24,856 nucleotides of DNA, taken from positions 13,048-37,903 of the forward strand of contig MFLH01000010.1 of assembly GCA_001781275.1 (NCBI GenBank). The letters run 5' to 3'. Below, in pieces: positions 1 to 7,055 of the stretch. This stretch comes from Candidatus Kaiserbacteria bacterium RIFCSPHIGHO2_02_FULL_54_11b. Lineage in GTDB: Bacteria; Patescibacteriota; Minisyncoccia; Phycocordibacterales; UBA2100. Below the pieces are notes generated by a model that was not told where the DNA came from, did no database searches, and saw only the letters and a program-made list of their open reading frames with translations. Position 1 is the stretch's first letter, and each line of letters opens with the position of its first letter. A program made the translations under genes and the position numbers.

Positions 1-112
1 CTTTTGCTTTATTCAAACCATTCTTGAAGCGAAGTGTCTCACCTACAGAAAGCTCCTGCCACCCACTTGGTAGCTTCTCTGTATTTTTGCTTTTGTGTTT
101 TATGCTTACCAT
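1..112 (-). CDS. hsdS: Type I restriction-modification specificity subunit, 5' end only
   Basis: Only the first 37 codons are inside the window. The ATG at 112 overlaps the last codons of hsdM by 7 bases, the usual translational coupling in hsdMS operons. The peptide starts MVSIKHKSKNTEKLPSGWQ and continues with a 'VGETLRFKNG' stretch. 'LPxGWxxxxLGxxxxxxxG' is the classic opening of the first target-recognition domain of HsdS. HsdS selects the bipartite DNA site recognised by the HsdM2S methyltransferase and, if hsdR is present, by the restriction complex. The rest of the gene and any hsdR lie beyond the left edge, so completeness cannot be judged. Confidence 0.85.
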   Translation of the reverse strand, partial: MVSIKHKSKNTEKLPSGWQELSVGETLRFKNGLNKAK

Positions 113-2535
113 ACGAACCCCATCTTTTTTAGATGTCCTTCAACCCTTTTCGCGAGCTTTCCCACGTCCCCGGAAAGCACCGGAAGCGTTTCTTTATAGC
201 GTTCCGCAAGTACTTGAATTCGCCCCGTGAGACGCTGTGAGAGTTCATCCACGACATTGCGCACACCCTCCTGCAATGCACCCATCCACTTGTACTCAAC
301 GACAAGCTTCCTGATGTCGTCCACGGCGAGCGTCGGATACTTGGCGATTACCTTGCGCTCAAGATCGATCTGTACCATTTTTATTGACGCCTTCACGTTC
401 GCTTCTCGCTCATAGAGTTGCATGTATTCGTCGAGTACTTTGAGCTCGTCGGCATAGTCTTTGTCGTCCTTGATTTCGCGGATACGCTTTGCGAGGTCGG
501 CTTTCTTGACCTTGCTGTTATCAACAACTTCGCCGAGCAAACCCTCCTCCTCATCACCGTGCTCACTAATAAGCTCCTCCATATTCGCGGCGATCGCTCC
601 AAGCTCCACGTTGAAGTCGTCTATTTGTTTTTGTTCAGCTGAAAAGTAGGTGCTTATGAGAAGCGGTACAGGAACAAGACGACCCTCCAACCCTTCAAGT
701 CCTCGAATATCTTTGCGATGCCCGTTGGTTCCTTTTTTGAGGCGCATGACTTCCTTACCAGCTTCCCAGCCGTCTACAGTGATTATGTGAGCATCGTCCT
801 GCATCGTCTCGCCCCAATAGCCCATGAGAAGCTGGTGGATGTCGTACTTGTCCACGAGATAGACGTCGGCGTAAGCGTCGAGCAGGGTGTCGGAGATAAC
901 CTGTATGACCGCTTTCGGGTGGTCTTTCTTTGAGATTTCTTTAAGCGTCTTTATGGTCTTCCGTTTCCACGAGGCAAAGGTGTCAAGCACATGGTCGCGA
1001 AAGCCTTCGAATTCTTTGTGCGAGAGTGTAATGCTTCGCACTTCCTCGACTGACACCTTTAGCTCACAGTAGCCCTTGCGTCGTGTCGCCTTGAAAAGCA
1101 CACCACGCAATGATGAGCATATCTCCCAGTAGTCATTCAGTGCGTCAACGTCCGTGTCCGGTATGCCCCCGCGTAGGTGCGCATCAATATCCTGTGGGTC
1201 TTCTGTTTCTTGGCTGTCGATGTAGCGCGGAATGTTGAGGCTGTGATCGTTCTGACGTATCTCGTCGTTCGCGACAAAGCGAGAATACTTTGGCACTTCA
1301 ATCTGTCCATTGAACACGTCCACGATTTTTCTGATGTCCCGCTCACGTAAGCGGTTCTTGTTGCCGTCTTTTACAAAGCCGTGCGAAGCATCAATCATAA
1401 AAATGCCGTCGCGTTCATCCGAGCTCTCTTTATCTATGACGATGATGCACGCTGGTATGCCAGTGCCATAAAAGAGGTTCGCTGGAAGACCCACGATACC
1501 CTTGATGTAGCCTCGCTTAACGATGTTCTTTCGAATCTCTGATTCGCCATTGCCACGGAATAAAACCCCGTGCGGCAAGATGATCGCGCCCTTGCCGGTA
1601 CTCTTGAGCGATTTGATGAGGTGTAGCAAAAATGCATAGTCACCGTTCTTTTTTGGAGGGATACCATCTACAAAACGTTCGTATTGATCGTTCTCCGGGT
1701 CGAAGCCGTTGCGCCATGCCTTGTATGAAAATGGAGGATTAGCTACCGCGTAGTCAAAGGTCTTGAGTACGTTATTTTTGACGAACAGTGGCGTTGAGAT
1801 GGTGCTCTTACCTTTTTGTATCTCTGCATCCGGCTGTCCATGCAGCCACATGTTCATCACCGCGAGATTAGCGGTCGAATGGTCGAGCTCCTGTCCGTAA
1901 ATAGAAATACCTTTTGGTGTTTCCTCCGCGACTTTGAGGAGCAACGAACCGCTACCGCATGTAGGGTCATAGACAGTCTGTGTTTTGCCGGTCGCCGCGC
2001 CGACGCCCACGATTTTCGCAATGACACGCGATACCTCGGCGGGAGTATAAAACTGCCCCTTGCTCTTACCCGACTCGACCGCAAAATGCTTCATTAGGTA
2101 TTCGTACGCGTCACCAAGGAGGTCGTCGCCCTCGGCACGGTTTTTGCTGAAATCAAGCTCAGGGTTTTCAAAGATCGCTATGAGGTTCGATAGCCGGTCC
2201 TGCATGTCTTTGCCTTGACCGAGTTTACTCTCGTCATTGAAGTCGACATCATCGATGACACCCCTGAGGTTGTTAGCCTCCGCGAGGGTGCTAAAGACCA
2301 TGGTCATGTCCTCGCCGATGTTTTTGGTTCCTTTCAACTTCACCAAATCATCAAAACTACCCCCCTCTGGGACATCGATGAGTGCATTCTTCTGACCGGC
2401 GTATTTATCGGTAACATAACGAATGAAAAGGAGCGGTAGAACGTAGTCCTTGTACTGCGAGGCATCCATGCCACCACGTAGCTCGTCGCAGCTCTGCCAG
2501 AGATAATTGTAGAGCTGTGATTTTTTTATTGCCAT
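106..2535 (-). CDS. hsdM: Type I restriction-modification DNA methyltransferase subunit
   Basis: An 809-residue N6-adenine methyltransferase that transfers methyl from SAM to adenine in the site chosen by HsdS. Residues 1-150 form the helical HsdM N-domain (opening AIKKSQLYNYLWQSCDELRG). The Rossmann methyltransferase domain follows: 'QFYTP' at about 161-165, SAM-binding motif I DPTCGSGSLL at 190-199 and catalytic motif IV NPPF at 266-269. After about residue 470 there is a long charged, partly coiled-coil C-terminal region. This makes it longer than the roughly 500-residue classical HsdM but in line with the long HsdM subgroup. All key residues are present, so the methylase should be active. 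The gene starts 75 bases downstream of a CxxC protein on the same strand and runs directly into hsdS. Confidence 0.95.
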   Translation of the reverse strand: MAIKKSQLYNYLWQSCDELRGGMDASQYKDYVLPLLFIRYVTDKYAGQKNALIDVPEGGSFDDLVKLKGTKNIGEDMTMVFSTLAEANNLRGVIDDVDFNDESKLGQGKDMQDRLSNLIAIFENPELDFSKNRAEGDDLLGDAYEYLMKHFAVESGKSKGQFYTPAEVSRVIAKIVGVGAATGKTQTVYDPTCGSGSLLLKVAEETPKGISIYGQELDHSTANLAVMNMWLHGQPDAEIQKGKSTISTPLFVKNNVLKTFDYAVANPPFSYKAWRNGFDPENDQYERFVDGIPPKKNGDYAFLLHLIKSLKSTGKGAIILPHGVLFRGNGESEIRKNIVKRGYIKGIVGLPANLFYGTGIPACIIVIDKESSDERDGIFMIDASHGFVKDGNKNRLRERDIRKIVDVFNGQIEVPKYSRFVANDEIRQNDHSLNIPRYIDSQETEDPQDIDAHLRGGIPDTDVDALNDYWEICSSLRGVLFKATRRKGYCELKVSVEEVRSITLSHKEFEGFRDHVLDTFASWKRKTIKTLKEISKKDHPKAVIQVISDTLLDAYADVYLVDKYDIHQLLMGYWGETMQDDAHIITVDGWEAGKEVMRLKKGTNGHRKDIRGLEGLEGRLVPVPLLISTYFSAEQKQIDDFNVELGAIAANMEELISEHGDEEEGLLGEVVDNSKVKKADLAKRIREIKDDKDYADELKVLDEYMQLYEREANVKASIKMVQIDLERKVIAKYPTLAVDDIRKLVVEYKWMGALQEGVRNVVDELSQRLTGRIQVLAERYKETLPVLSGDVGKLAKRVEGHLKKMGFVW

Positions 2536-2610
2536 GAAAGTAAGTGCAGACTGGCGTTCCCTTGCTTCGTATTTATAGGCATATAGAATTATATAGCAAC
2601 GAAGCCAAAA

Positions 2611-3234
2611 TTACCTCCTCCAGATGGCGCGTAGGTCCTCCTTCAATTTCTTCGCCTGTTCTCGAGACCAAACAGCGTTTACCTTCTTGTTGTGGCGTTC
2701 CTTCGACTTCCAAACGGGATTGAAACGCTCCGCTTGCGCAAGCTGCGGATTCTCGCTTTTAAGAAAAATGTAGTGGTGCGCTCTGCCGGAATCGTCGAGC
2801 ACGATCCGGGCTTTGAACCAGTTCTCTTTGATGAGCTTCTTCACGCGCTGCGTCTTGACCTTGAACTTGCTGTTGAGGTCGTACATGGAGTAGAAGCTGT
2901 CGCTATTCAGGCAGACGTATCCCGGTATCACACCTTCGTCGACGGCTCTCTGACATAGGAGGCATTTCTGTTCGTATTTGTCGAACCACCCTTTACCCGC
3001 TTCGAATCCGTTGTGGCAAACGGTACAGGACGCTCCGTGCTCCATCGAGAATCCTTTCGGCTCTTTTCGCAGGCGGCCTCGCATATTGGCGTAGCGCATG
3101 CCGACCTCCACCGCGAGTTCTGCGAGGCCGTTCATTGTAAATGCGGCTTCATTCGCTTCCTCGTCGCTCATCTCTTTGCCTGTCCTCCGGCTAATCTCCT
3201 TAATCTCCGCCGCCATGTCTTCGAGAGTCTTCAT
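2611..3234 (-). CDS. Hypothetical protein with two CxxC motifs, upstream of hsdM
   Basis: 207 residues; family not recognised. Residues 1-60 look helical and charged. Cysteine pairs C70-x2-C73 and C91-x2-C94 could form a zinc ribbon. Residues about 113-145 ('YSMYDLNSKFKVKTQRVKKL') look like a helix-turn-helix-like segment rich in Lys/Arg, and the C-terminus is also strongly basic. I infer a nucleic-acid-binding protein, perhaps a regulator or accessory factor of the restriction-modification operon, because it is on the same strand 75 bases upstream of hsdM. The ATG at 3234 is the only sensible start and has no strong Shine-Dalgarno. The next gene upstream ends 15 bases away, so cotranscription is likely. 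Confidence 0.7.
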   Translation of the reverse strand: MKTLEDMAAEIKEISRRTGKEMSDEEANEAAFTMNGLAELAVEVGMRYANMRGRLRKEPKGFSMEHGASCTVCHNGFEAGKGWFDKYEQKCLLCQRAVDEGVIPGYVCLNSDSFYSMYDLNSKFKVKTQRVKKLIKENWFKARIVLDDSGRAHHYIFLKSENPQLAQAERFNPVWKSKERHNKKVNAVWSREQAKKLKEDLRAIWRR

Positions 3235-3249
3235 TGTCTCACTGGAAAA

Positions 3250-4212
3250 TTAGTACGAAGACGAAACCACACTGGAAACACCACCGAACTTTCTCTGATC
3301 AGGGGCGCATTGCGTGAGTTTGTCTTGGTAGGATTTCATGGTCGCCGATATTTTCTCCTGCCACTCAACGTTCAAGGCCCCCATCTGTTTGTCACAGTAC
3401 GGGATGGGATTCGAGCTATAGCAGGGATCAAGTTGCGTTCGCGCTGCCTGCCATTGGTCAAACCACGATAGGTAAGCCGCATCTACTTCGGGGAGATAGC
3501 TTTGTTTCTGCGCGAGGCAAGCGGAATCGGAGTACGCAGATTTCTCCACTGGTACTGCGCTGACCGTTACGCCACAATTCGCAGTGGCTGATTGTTCGTC
3601 GGCAGATACAACAGTGAGCGATTCGGTTTCTGTGCGTGTCTCAGGGTTTCCCTTATACCGCACTCGTAGCGACTGCATATCCAATGCTGTTGGATATACA
3701 TGGGTGTTGGATGGTTCAGACCAAGAGAACGTGTATGGCTCGATTCCGCCCGTGATCGTCGCTGTATACGTGACAGGGATTCCAGCTTTAATGACATCGG
3801 CATCTGGTGCGCACGTCGCCGTAAGAATCGTCCTTTCCGTATCCGACGGTGCCTGCGGTTTTACGGATGCAACTTCCGCCGTCGGGATCGCCGTGACAGT
3901 CGAAGCAGCTTCGCTACTTGCACTAGCTGAGGCACCGCTTCCCGAAGATTGTTGCTGCTGTATGGGTTGGGTTGATGGATGGGTTGTTGTCTGTTTAATT
4001 TGCCTCGTCTCAGCTGGCGAAACCGTCTCCGTATCTGCCGAATTTGTTGCGACAATCGCCGATGTCGTTGCAGGTTTTTTCTCTCCGATCGCAACGAGTG
4101 GCGTCTTGGAGATTCCTTTCGTGACGACGTATGTACTGCCACCGATTACTATAGTTCCGATGAGTATCGCGATGAGCAAAGGTATCTGTATGAATCCTCG
4201 TTGATCTTTCAT
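3250..4212 (-). CDS. Membrane-anchored envelope protein with Ser/Thr/Gln linker and PKD/Ig-like domain
   Basis: 320 residues from the ATG at 4212. The N-terminus MKDQRGFIQIPLLIAILIG is a short basic stretch followed by one membrane helix (about 8-30). A low-complexity linker rich in Ser, Thr, Gln and Ala follows (about 45-120, including QQQQSSGSGASASASS). A beta-rich segment at about 126-222 looks like a PKD/Ig-like fold ('GGIEPYTFSW' is typical) with cysteines at 134 and 213. The C-terminal part (about 225-305) is helical with four further cysteines (232, 264, 273, 302), suggesting disulfides outside the cell. An in-frame ATG at 4299 would add 29 residues, but these are encoded by hairpin-forming DNA and I do not use them. 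The function is unknown; a surface or cell-envelope role is inferred. Confidence 0.75.
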   Translation of the reverse strand: MKDQRGFIQIPLLIAILIGTIVIGGSTYVVTKGISKTPLVAIGEKKPATTSAIVATNSADTETVSPAETRQIKQTTTHPSTQPIQQQQSSGSGASASASSEAASTVTAIPTAEVASVKPQAPSDTERTILTATCAPDADVIKAGIPVTYTATITGGIEPYTFSWSEPSNTHVYPTALDMQSLRVRYKGNPETRTETESLTVVSADEQSATANCGVTVSAVPVEKSAYSDSACLAQKQSYLPEVDAAYLSWFDQWQAARTQLDPCYSSNPIPYCDKQMGALNVEWQEKISATMKSYQDKLTQCAPDQRKFGGVSSVVSSSY

Positions 4213-4346
4213 GTAAGTAGAAAGCCAGCTGGTAATGCTGGCGTGAATATCACTGAGCTCCACGCCAGCAGGCTTGCGCCCATGCCCCTTTCGGGACATG
4301 ACCCAACGAAGAGTCGCTGAACGTGGAGTTCAGTATCTTCGTTGGG
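4213..4346 (-). promoter_or_regulatory. Hairpin-rich leader upstream of the envelope protein gene
   Basis: Three inverted repeats lie in tandem. (1) 4302-4312 (cccaacgaaga) pairs perfectly with 4336-4346, and inside its loop ctgaac 4317-4322 pairs with gttcag 4328-4333. (2) 4281-4300 forms a short stem (catg and ccc pairing with ggg and catg). (3) tgctggcgtg 4236-4245 pairs with 4261-4270; gccag 4224-4228 can pair instead with ctggc 4238-4242, giving mutually exclusive structures. No U-tract follows on the minus strand, so a simple terminator is unlikely. No Shine-Dalgarno precedes the ATG at 4212. A structured 5' UTR or a small RNA is possible. The rest of the gap up to 4482 holds weaker stems (for example 4422-4427 with 4441-4446) and no gene that I can support. 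Confidence 0.5.
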
Positions 4347-4482
4347 CTTTCCACGACCATGGGAATATTGCTACTCCTGTAGGTCGCCGCTCTTGCGAGC
4401 CGATTATTGGGAGAGTGAACCCCCACTATACACCCGAAAGAGTGGGCTCTGCCAAGACCCGCCGTCTGGTGTTGGAGGCTTG

Positions 4483-4668
4483 CTATTCGACGCGCTCAAC
4501 GCTGTGGACTTCGAGACATCCTTCACTCATTTCGATTGATGTCTCTTCCCACAGTGTTCCCTCGTAGATATGGGCCTCGATCTTCCTACGAGCTTCCTCT
4601 GCGCTATCAGCCTCGAACTCTACCGGAAGCAACTCGGATTCTGAGAGCCATACGCGATACAGGGTCAT
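4483..4668 (-). CDS. Small DpnD/PcfM-like protein
   Basis: 61 residues. The pattern 'YRVWLSESELLPVEFEAD' followed by 'SAEEARRKIE' (a beta-beta-alpha arrangement with a VEFEADSAEEA turn) resembles the C-terminal motif of the DpnD/PcfM family, found on plasmids, phages and integrative elements and of unknown biochemical role. The similarity is a judgement from memory of the pattern. The ATG lies 3 bases after the TAG of the 200-residue gene, so it is the last gene of the four-gene minus-strand operon. The protein is acidic and has no membrane segment. Confidence 0.65.
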   Translation of the reverse strand: MTLYRVWLSESELLPVEFEADSAEEARRKIEAHIYEGTLWEETSIEMSEGCLEVHSVERVE

Positions 4669-4671
4669 AGG

Positions 4672-5274
4672 CTATCTTGCGAACTGGCCGATGGCCTCCG
4701 AGGCATCCTCTCTGGTCATCGAGTCGAGTCCGGCTTCCCAGCGTTCGCGCTCGGCCTCGTCCTCCACGTTGAGACTAATGAGCTGTCTCAAATAGGCTTT
4801 CTGCTTATCGCTGGCGAGATGCGAGCCTTCGTCCTCTCTCGCTCTGTACGCTCCTCCTAGATCCTTTGGAGTTGCTAGGTCGTGCGTATCGAGGCGGAGA
4901 GAGTCCATGACCTTGCAGGCTGAATTGGCTGCGGAAAGAAAACTTGCGTTGAGGCAGATGAAGGCCGTTCTCTCTATCCCGCGATTTATGCGAGTAAGAA
5001 TGGCCGAGCCATGGCCTTTTCCGACCGGCTTACCGTCTTTGTCCTTCAAGAGGCACTGTACCGCTATGAGTCCCGGTACGTGCCGGAATGTTGCCAGCGT
5101 ATCCGTATCCTCGGAGAACGTAGCGGTAAATTGGTACGTCCCGCAGAGCTTCTGGATTTCCTTCCGCATCACGTGCTCCGGATCCTGCGTGTCCATCGCT
5201 CGCTTCCTCGCAAGCTCTATTGGATGGGGTTGGATCGGTGACAGGGTGCGGCGTTTGAATGTTGTCGTGTTCAT
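4672..5274 (-). CDS. Hypothetical protein of the accessory operon
   Basis: 200 residues; family not recognised with confidence. The middle part (about 50-125) has alternating strands and a helix ('HVPGLIAVQCLLKDKDGKP', then 'TAFICLNASFLSAANSACKV'). The C-terminal 45 residues (SDKQKAYLRQLISL ... LDSMTREDASEAIGQF) look like the short helical tail seen on many phage and plasmid proteins, where 'T/S-x-K-Q' is followed by 'LTxxEAS'. A DNA-annealing or single-strand-binding role is conceivable but not shown. A stop lies nine codons upstream in frame, so the ATG at 5274 is the only candidate start. Its first 81 codons overlap out of frame with the 3' part of the SymE-like gene. The protein pattern in this frame looks more natural there than in the other frame. 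Confidence 0.65.
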   Translation of the reverse strand: MNTTTFKRRTLSPIQPHPIELARKRAMDTQDPEHVMRKEIQKLCGTYQFTATFSEDTDTLATFRHVPGLIAVQCLLKDKDGKPVGKGHGSAILTRINRGIERTAFICLNASFLSAANSACKVMDSLRLDTHDLATPKDLGGAYRAREDEGSHLASDKQKAYLRQLISLNVEDEAERERWEAGLDSMTREDASEAIGQFAR

Positions 5275-5437
5275 GTTGATTGATGTTTCTAATGGTGATT
5301 AAGCCCCGCTGATAGGACACCTCGATAGGTGTTCCCATCTCGAATCCCATGTCTTCGAGCGTTGAATTCGCTATCTTGATCATGGGTCTGTCCATCGTGC
5401 CGGGATTTCGCACAACGGTTTGGCGTCTGACGGTCAT
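5030..5437 (-). CDS. SymE/AbrB-like beta-hairpin protein with unusual C-terminal extension
   Basis: 135 residues. Residues about 15-53 ('PMIKIANSTLEDMGFEMG' followed by 'PIEVSYQRGLITIRNI') match the SymE-like swapped-hairpin AbrB fold: P-x-I-x-I, then L-x-x-x-G-F-x-x-G, then a strand pair. SymE proteins are toxin-related and probably bind nucleic acids; small AbrB-type relatives act as antitoxins or regulators. The start overlaps the stop of the ArdC-like gene as ATGA (5434-5437). Codons beyond about residue 55 overlap the next gene for 245 bases and encode a Pro/Gly/Ser-rich stretch without recognisable structure. The functional protein may be only the first half, or a frameshift may have removed the original stop. 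Confidence 0.6.
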   Translation of the reverse strand: MTVRRQTVVRNPGTMDRPMIKIANSTLEDMGFEMGTPIEVSYQRGLITIRNINQHEHDNIQTPHPVTDPTPSNRACEEASDGHAGSGARDAEGNPEALRDVPIYRYVLRGYGYAGNIPARTGTHSGTVPLEGQRR

Positions 5438-5733
5438 GTCATTTTCTCCACCTGGCGCTTGTGGAAGAGATTCACCGTCTGGCGTATCTTCTTCACAACC
5501 TTGTCGTTCTCGTCCTTCACCTCTACGAAGGTGACGGACTTCAGCGCCTTTTGACCTTTCTTAACGACATATCCCTGCGCCAGCCACGACGAGAATGGCA
5601 TGGCGTCTGTGTGGGGATCGAATTCCTCGGCACACTCTTCGCCCCACCGCGCCTCTATCTGCTCCTTCACCATCTCGTACGTGGTCTCGGAGCCACGATA
5701 TGGAGACACGAGCACTTCTTTGACTTGCTTCAT
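5434..5733 (-). CDS. ArdC N-terminal-like small protein
   Basis: 99 residues. The segment 'PFSSWLAQGYVVKKGQKALK' followed by strands ending 'TVNLFHKRQVE' has the layout of the ArdC N-terminal domain (W-x-x-x-G-y-x-V-x-K-G-e-K, then beta strands and a closing V/F-x-x-x-Q-v/T). In full-length ArdC, which associates with conjugative plasmids, this domain binds single-stranded DNA ahead of a metallopeptidase; here only the domain is present. It is the first gene of the minus-strand operon. Upstream there is about 200 bases of divergent intergenic DNA, so the operon promoter should lie in 5734-5935. The assignment is by pattern, not by search. Confidence 0.65.
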   Translation of the reverse strand: MKQVKEVLVSPYRGSETTYEMVKEQIEARWGEECAEEFDPHTDAMPFSSWLAQGYVVKKGQKALKSVTFVEVKDENDKVVKKIRQTVNLFHKRQVEKMT

Positions 5734-5755
5734 ATACAGGCATGGTTAATACACA

Positions 5756-5902
5756 CGCGCTTCGACAGTGCGCGCAAAGGAAAATGACTCGTGTTGCTAT
5801 TAATTAATTTCCTTCACCATTTCCAGTTCCTACGAATTGGGGTACCCGGAGTGGTTGTTTGGGTCCCATCTCTGCCATCGCGGTACCATACGTAATGGGT
5901 AC
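5756..5902. promoter_or_regulatory. Divergent intergenic region with palindromes and GGTAC boxes
   Basis: The region between the ArdC-like operon (minus) and the HU-like gene (plus) must hold both promoters. Visible structure: cgcgc 5756-5760 pairs with gcgcg 5770-5774 around ttcgacagt; gggtaccc at 5840-5847 is a perfect palindrome; ggtaccat 5882-5889 faces atgggtac 5895-5902 as a near-palindrome centred on acgta. Three GGTAC boxes within about 60 bases suggest an operator. I could not place convincing -35/-10 pairs. Confidence 0.35.
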
Positions 5903-5935
5903 GTGAGCCAGATTTTCTTAGGACAGGACTTTTGT

Positions 5936-6379
5936 ATGATTTTCTCTATGAGCACTAAACAGCCGCCAGAGATACGTGAGAAAAGAGCGTTGCTTCGAAC
6001 CGAGAGATATTACAAGCTCCTCACGGAGAAATGCGCCGAGACTGGTCTCGGAATCAGTCGCGATCTTGTGTATCTCGTGCATATGTCCTCATTGCAAGTG
6101 ATTGGACGGGAACTGAACCAACACGGTGTGGTGAGGATCCCGCACGTGGGAACGATTGCACTAGTTGAGCAGAAAAGCCGCCCCGCATGGTGCGGCAAGA
6201 TGCGCGTGCGGCTTCCGGCACGCAAGGTAGTAAAAATGATCCCCGACTATCTGCTGCGTCGCATATACAACGCAAAGAAAAATCACGCTTTGTCTGTGTA
6301 TAGACACACGCGGGACGAGGTTTTTCCTGAATACAGAGACAAATTGCTGTATCCTCACGCGGACGTGCGAAAAAAATAA
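5936..6379 (+). CDS. HU/IHF-like DNA-binding domain protein
   Basis: 147 residues from the ATG at 5936, chosen because AGGA at 5925-5928 gives a 7-base Shine-Dalgarno spacing; the ATG at 5948 is the alternative. Residues about 40-112 have the bacterial histone-like layout: an N-terminal helix pair ('SSLQVIGRELNQHGVVRIPH'), 'VGT' at the start of the arm, a basic strand region (RPAWCGKMRVRLPARK) and a closing helix ('MIPDYLLRRIYN'). The protein carries extra basic tails on both sides compared with the roughly 90-residue HU. HU-like proteins bend or coat DNA, so a nucleoid role is inferred. It is transcribed away from the accessory operon and may also act on the GGTAC boxes between them. Confidence 0.65.
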   Translation: MIFSMSTKQPPEIREKRALLRTERYYKLLTEKCAETGLGISRDLVYLVHMSSLQVIGRELNQHGVVRIPHVGTIALVEQKSRPAWCGKMRVRLPARKVVKMIPDYLLRRIYNAKKNHALSVYRHTRDEVFPEYRDKLLYPHADVRKK

Positions 6380-6765
6380 TTGGCGCAATTTCTTCTCGTC
6401 GGTTATAGACTTCCCTTTTGGGATACGTTCTTGCCTCGCAGAAAACCGTAGTCTAAGCCGGTGCGGAGTGGCATCGGCAGTTTGATTGTGAATGAGAATG
6501 GGATGCGTTTTACGCTCTGACTATGGAGGGAGTGTCGAGCTGCACCCTCGCCGTACCTATAGAAAGTCCCATAGTGGCCCACTATAGCAACATTTTTGGC
6601 GCTTGAATACAAGGGATTTGCACGAAAACAATACCAGATTATACTTGCACCGACGCTTCTAGATTGTTGCGGGTGCCGGGAAACCGCCTGTCGACACGAT
6701 CGATAGGCGTTTATGTTGTAAAGTGTAAAGGTCGATCTTACAAGACCCATCTTCAAACAATCTCT
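6380..6765. other. 386-base intergenic region without a supported gene
   Basis: I see no convincing coding sequence. A minus-strand open frame (about 6403-6750) has poor start context and no recognisable protein pattern. Small palindromes are present: atagtgg 6571-6577 faces ccactat 6579-6585 across a single base, cgcct 6685-6689 pairs with aggcg 6705-6709, and ttgtaa with ttacaa around 6716-6742. The last two sit just upstream of the small secreted peptide gene and may be part of its promoter or operator. Confidence 0.4.
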
Positions 6766-6942
6766 ATGAAAAAAGTTGCAGCAGCACTCGCGATTGGATT
6801 CATGATGGTCCCGGTTGCGACCTTTGCATCGATAGGACCGGTGCCATCGGTGCGCCCGACGTTCGACATGTTTTCACTTCTCCGATTGGCGATGTCATCC
6901 TTCTCATTTCCCGAAATGCCGGAAATGCCGCGGATGCGATAG
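6766..6942 (+). CDS. Small secreted peptide (58 residues)
   Basis: The ATG at 6766 opens MKKVAAALAIGFMMVPVATF followed by 'ASIGPVP'. This is a textbook signal peptide (KK, hydrophobic core of about 15 residues, likely cleavage after Ala near residue 21). The remaining roughly 37 residues contain 'SFSFPEMPEMPRMR', rich in Pro, Met and Phe, and have no cysteine. The start was chosen over an upstream in-frame codon because the signal peptide begins exactly there. A strong terminator follows 35 bases after the stop. It is a single-gene unit of unknown function; a secreted or membrane-associated microprotein is inferred. Confidence 0.6.
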   Translation: MKKVAAALAIGFMMVPVATFASIGPVPSVRPTFDMFSLLRLAMSSFSFPEMPEMPRMR

Positions 6943-6977
6943 TCTTTAGGTGAGGAAGGAAGAGAAATTCTTCTTGT

Positions 6978-7017
6978 ACAAAAAACATCCCACATTCCGC
7001 GACGGGATGTTTTTTGT
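6978..7017. terminator. Bidirectional Rho-independent terminator
   Basis: A 14-bp perfect stem: 6978-6991 (acaaaaaacatccc) pairs with 7004-7017, with a 12-base loop. T-runs follow in both directions. It lies between the convergent secreted-peptide gene (plus) and the oxidoreductase gene (minus) and should terminate both. Confidence 0.9.
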
Positions 7018-7055
7018 TTGTGTCGGTTATCTTTTTTGCAGCCCTGCAAGAATTT

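Noticed and set aside
3584..4204. 206-codon plus-strand frame opposite the envelope protein
   Set aside because: Val/Ala-rich mirror of the Ser/Thr/Gln linker; the minus-strand reading has a sensible anchor and domain order.
4213..4299. 29-residue N-terminal extension of the envelope protein from the ATG at 4299
   Set aside because: The segment coincides with hairpin-forming DNA, and the characteristic MKDQRGF start follows at 4212.
6403..6756. 117-codon minus-strand frame in the large intergenic region
   Set aside because: TTG start, no ribosome site, no protein-like pattern, and it overlaps the probable promoter of the 58-residue peptide.
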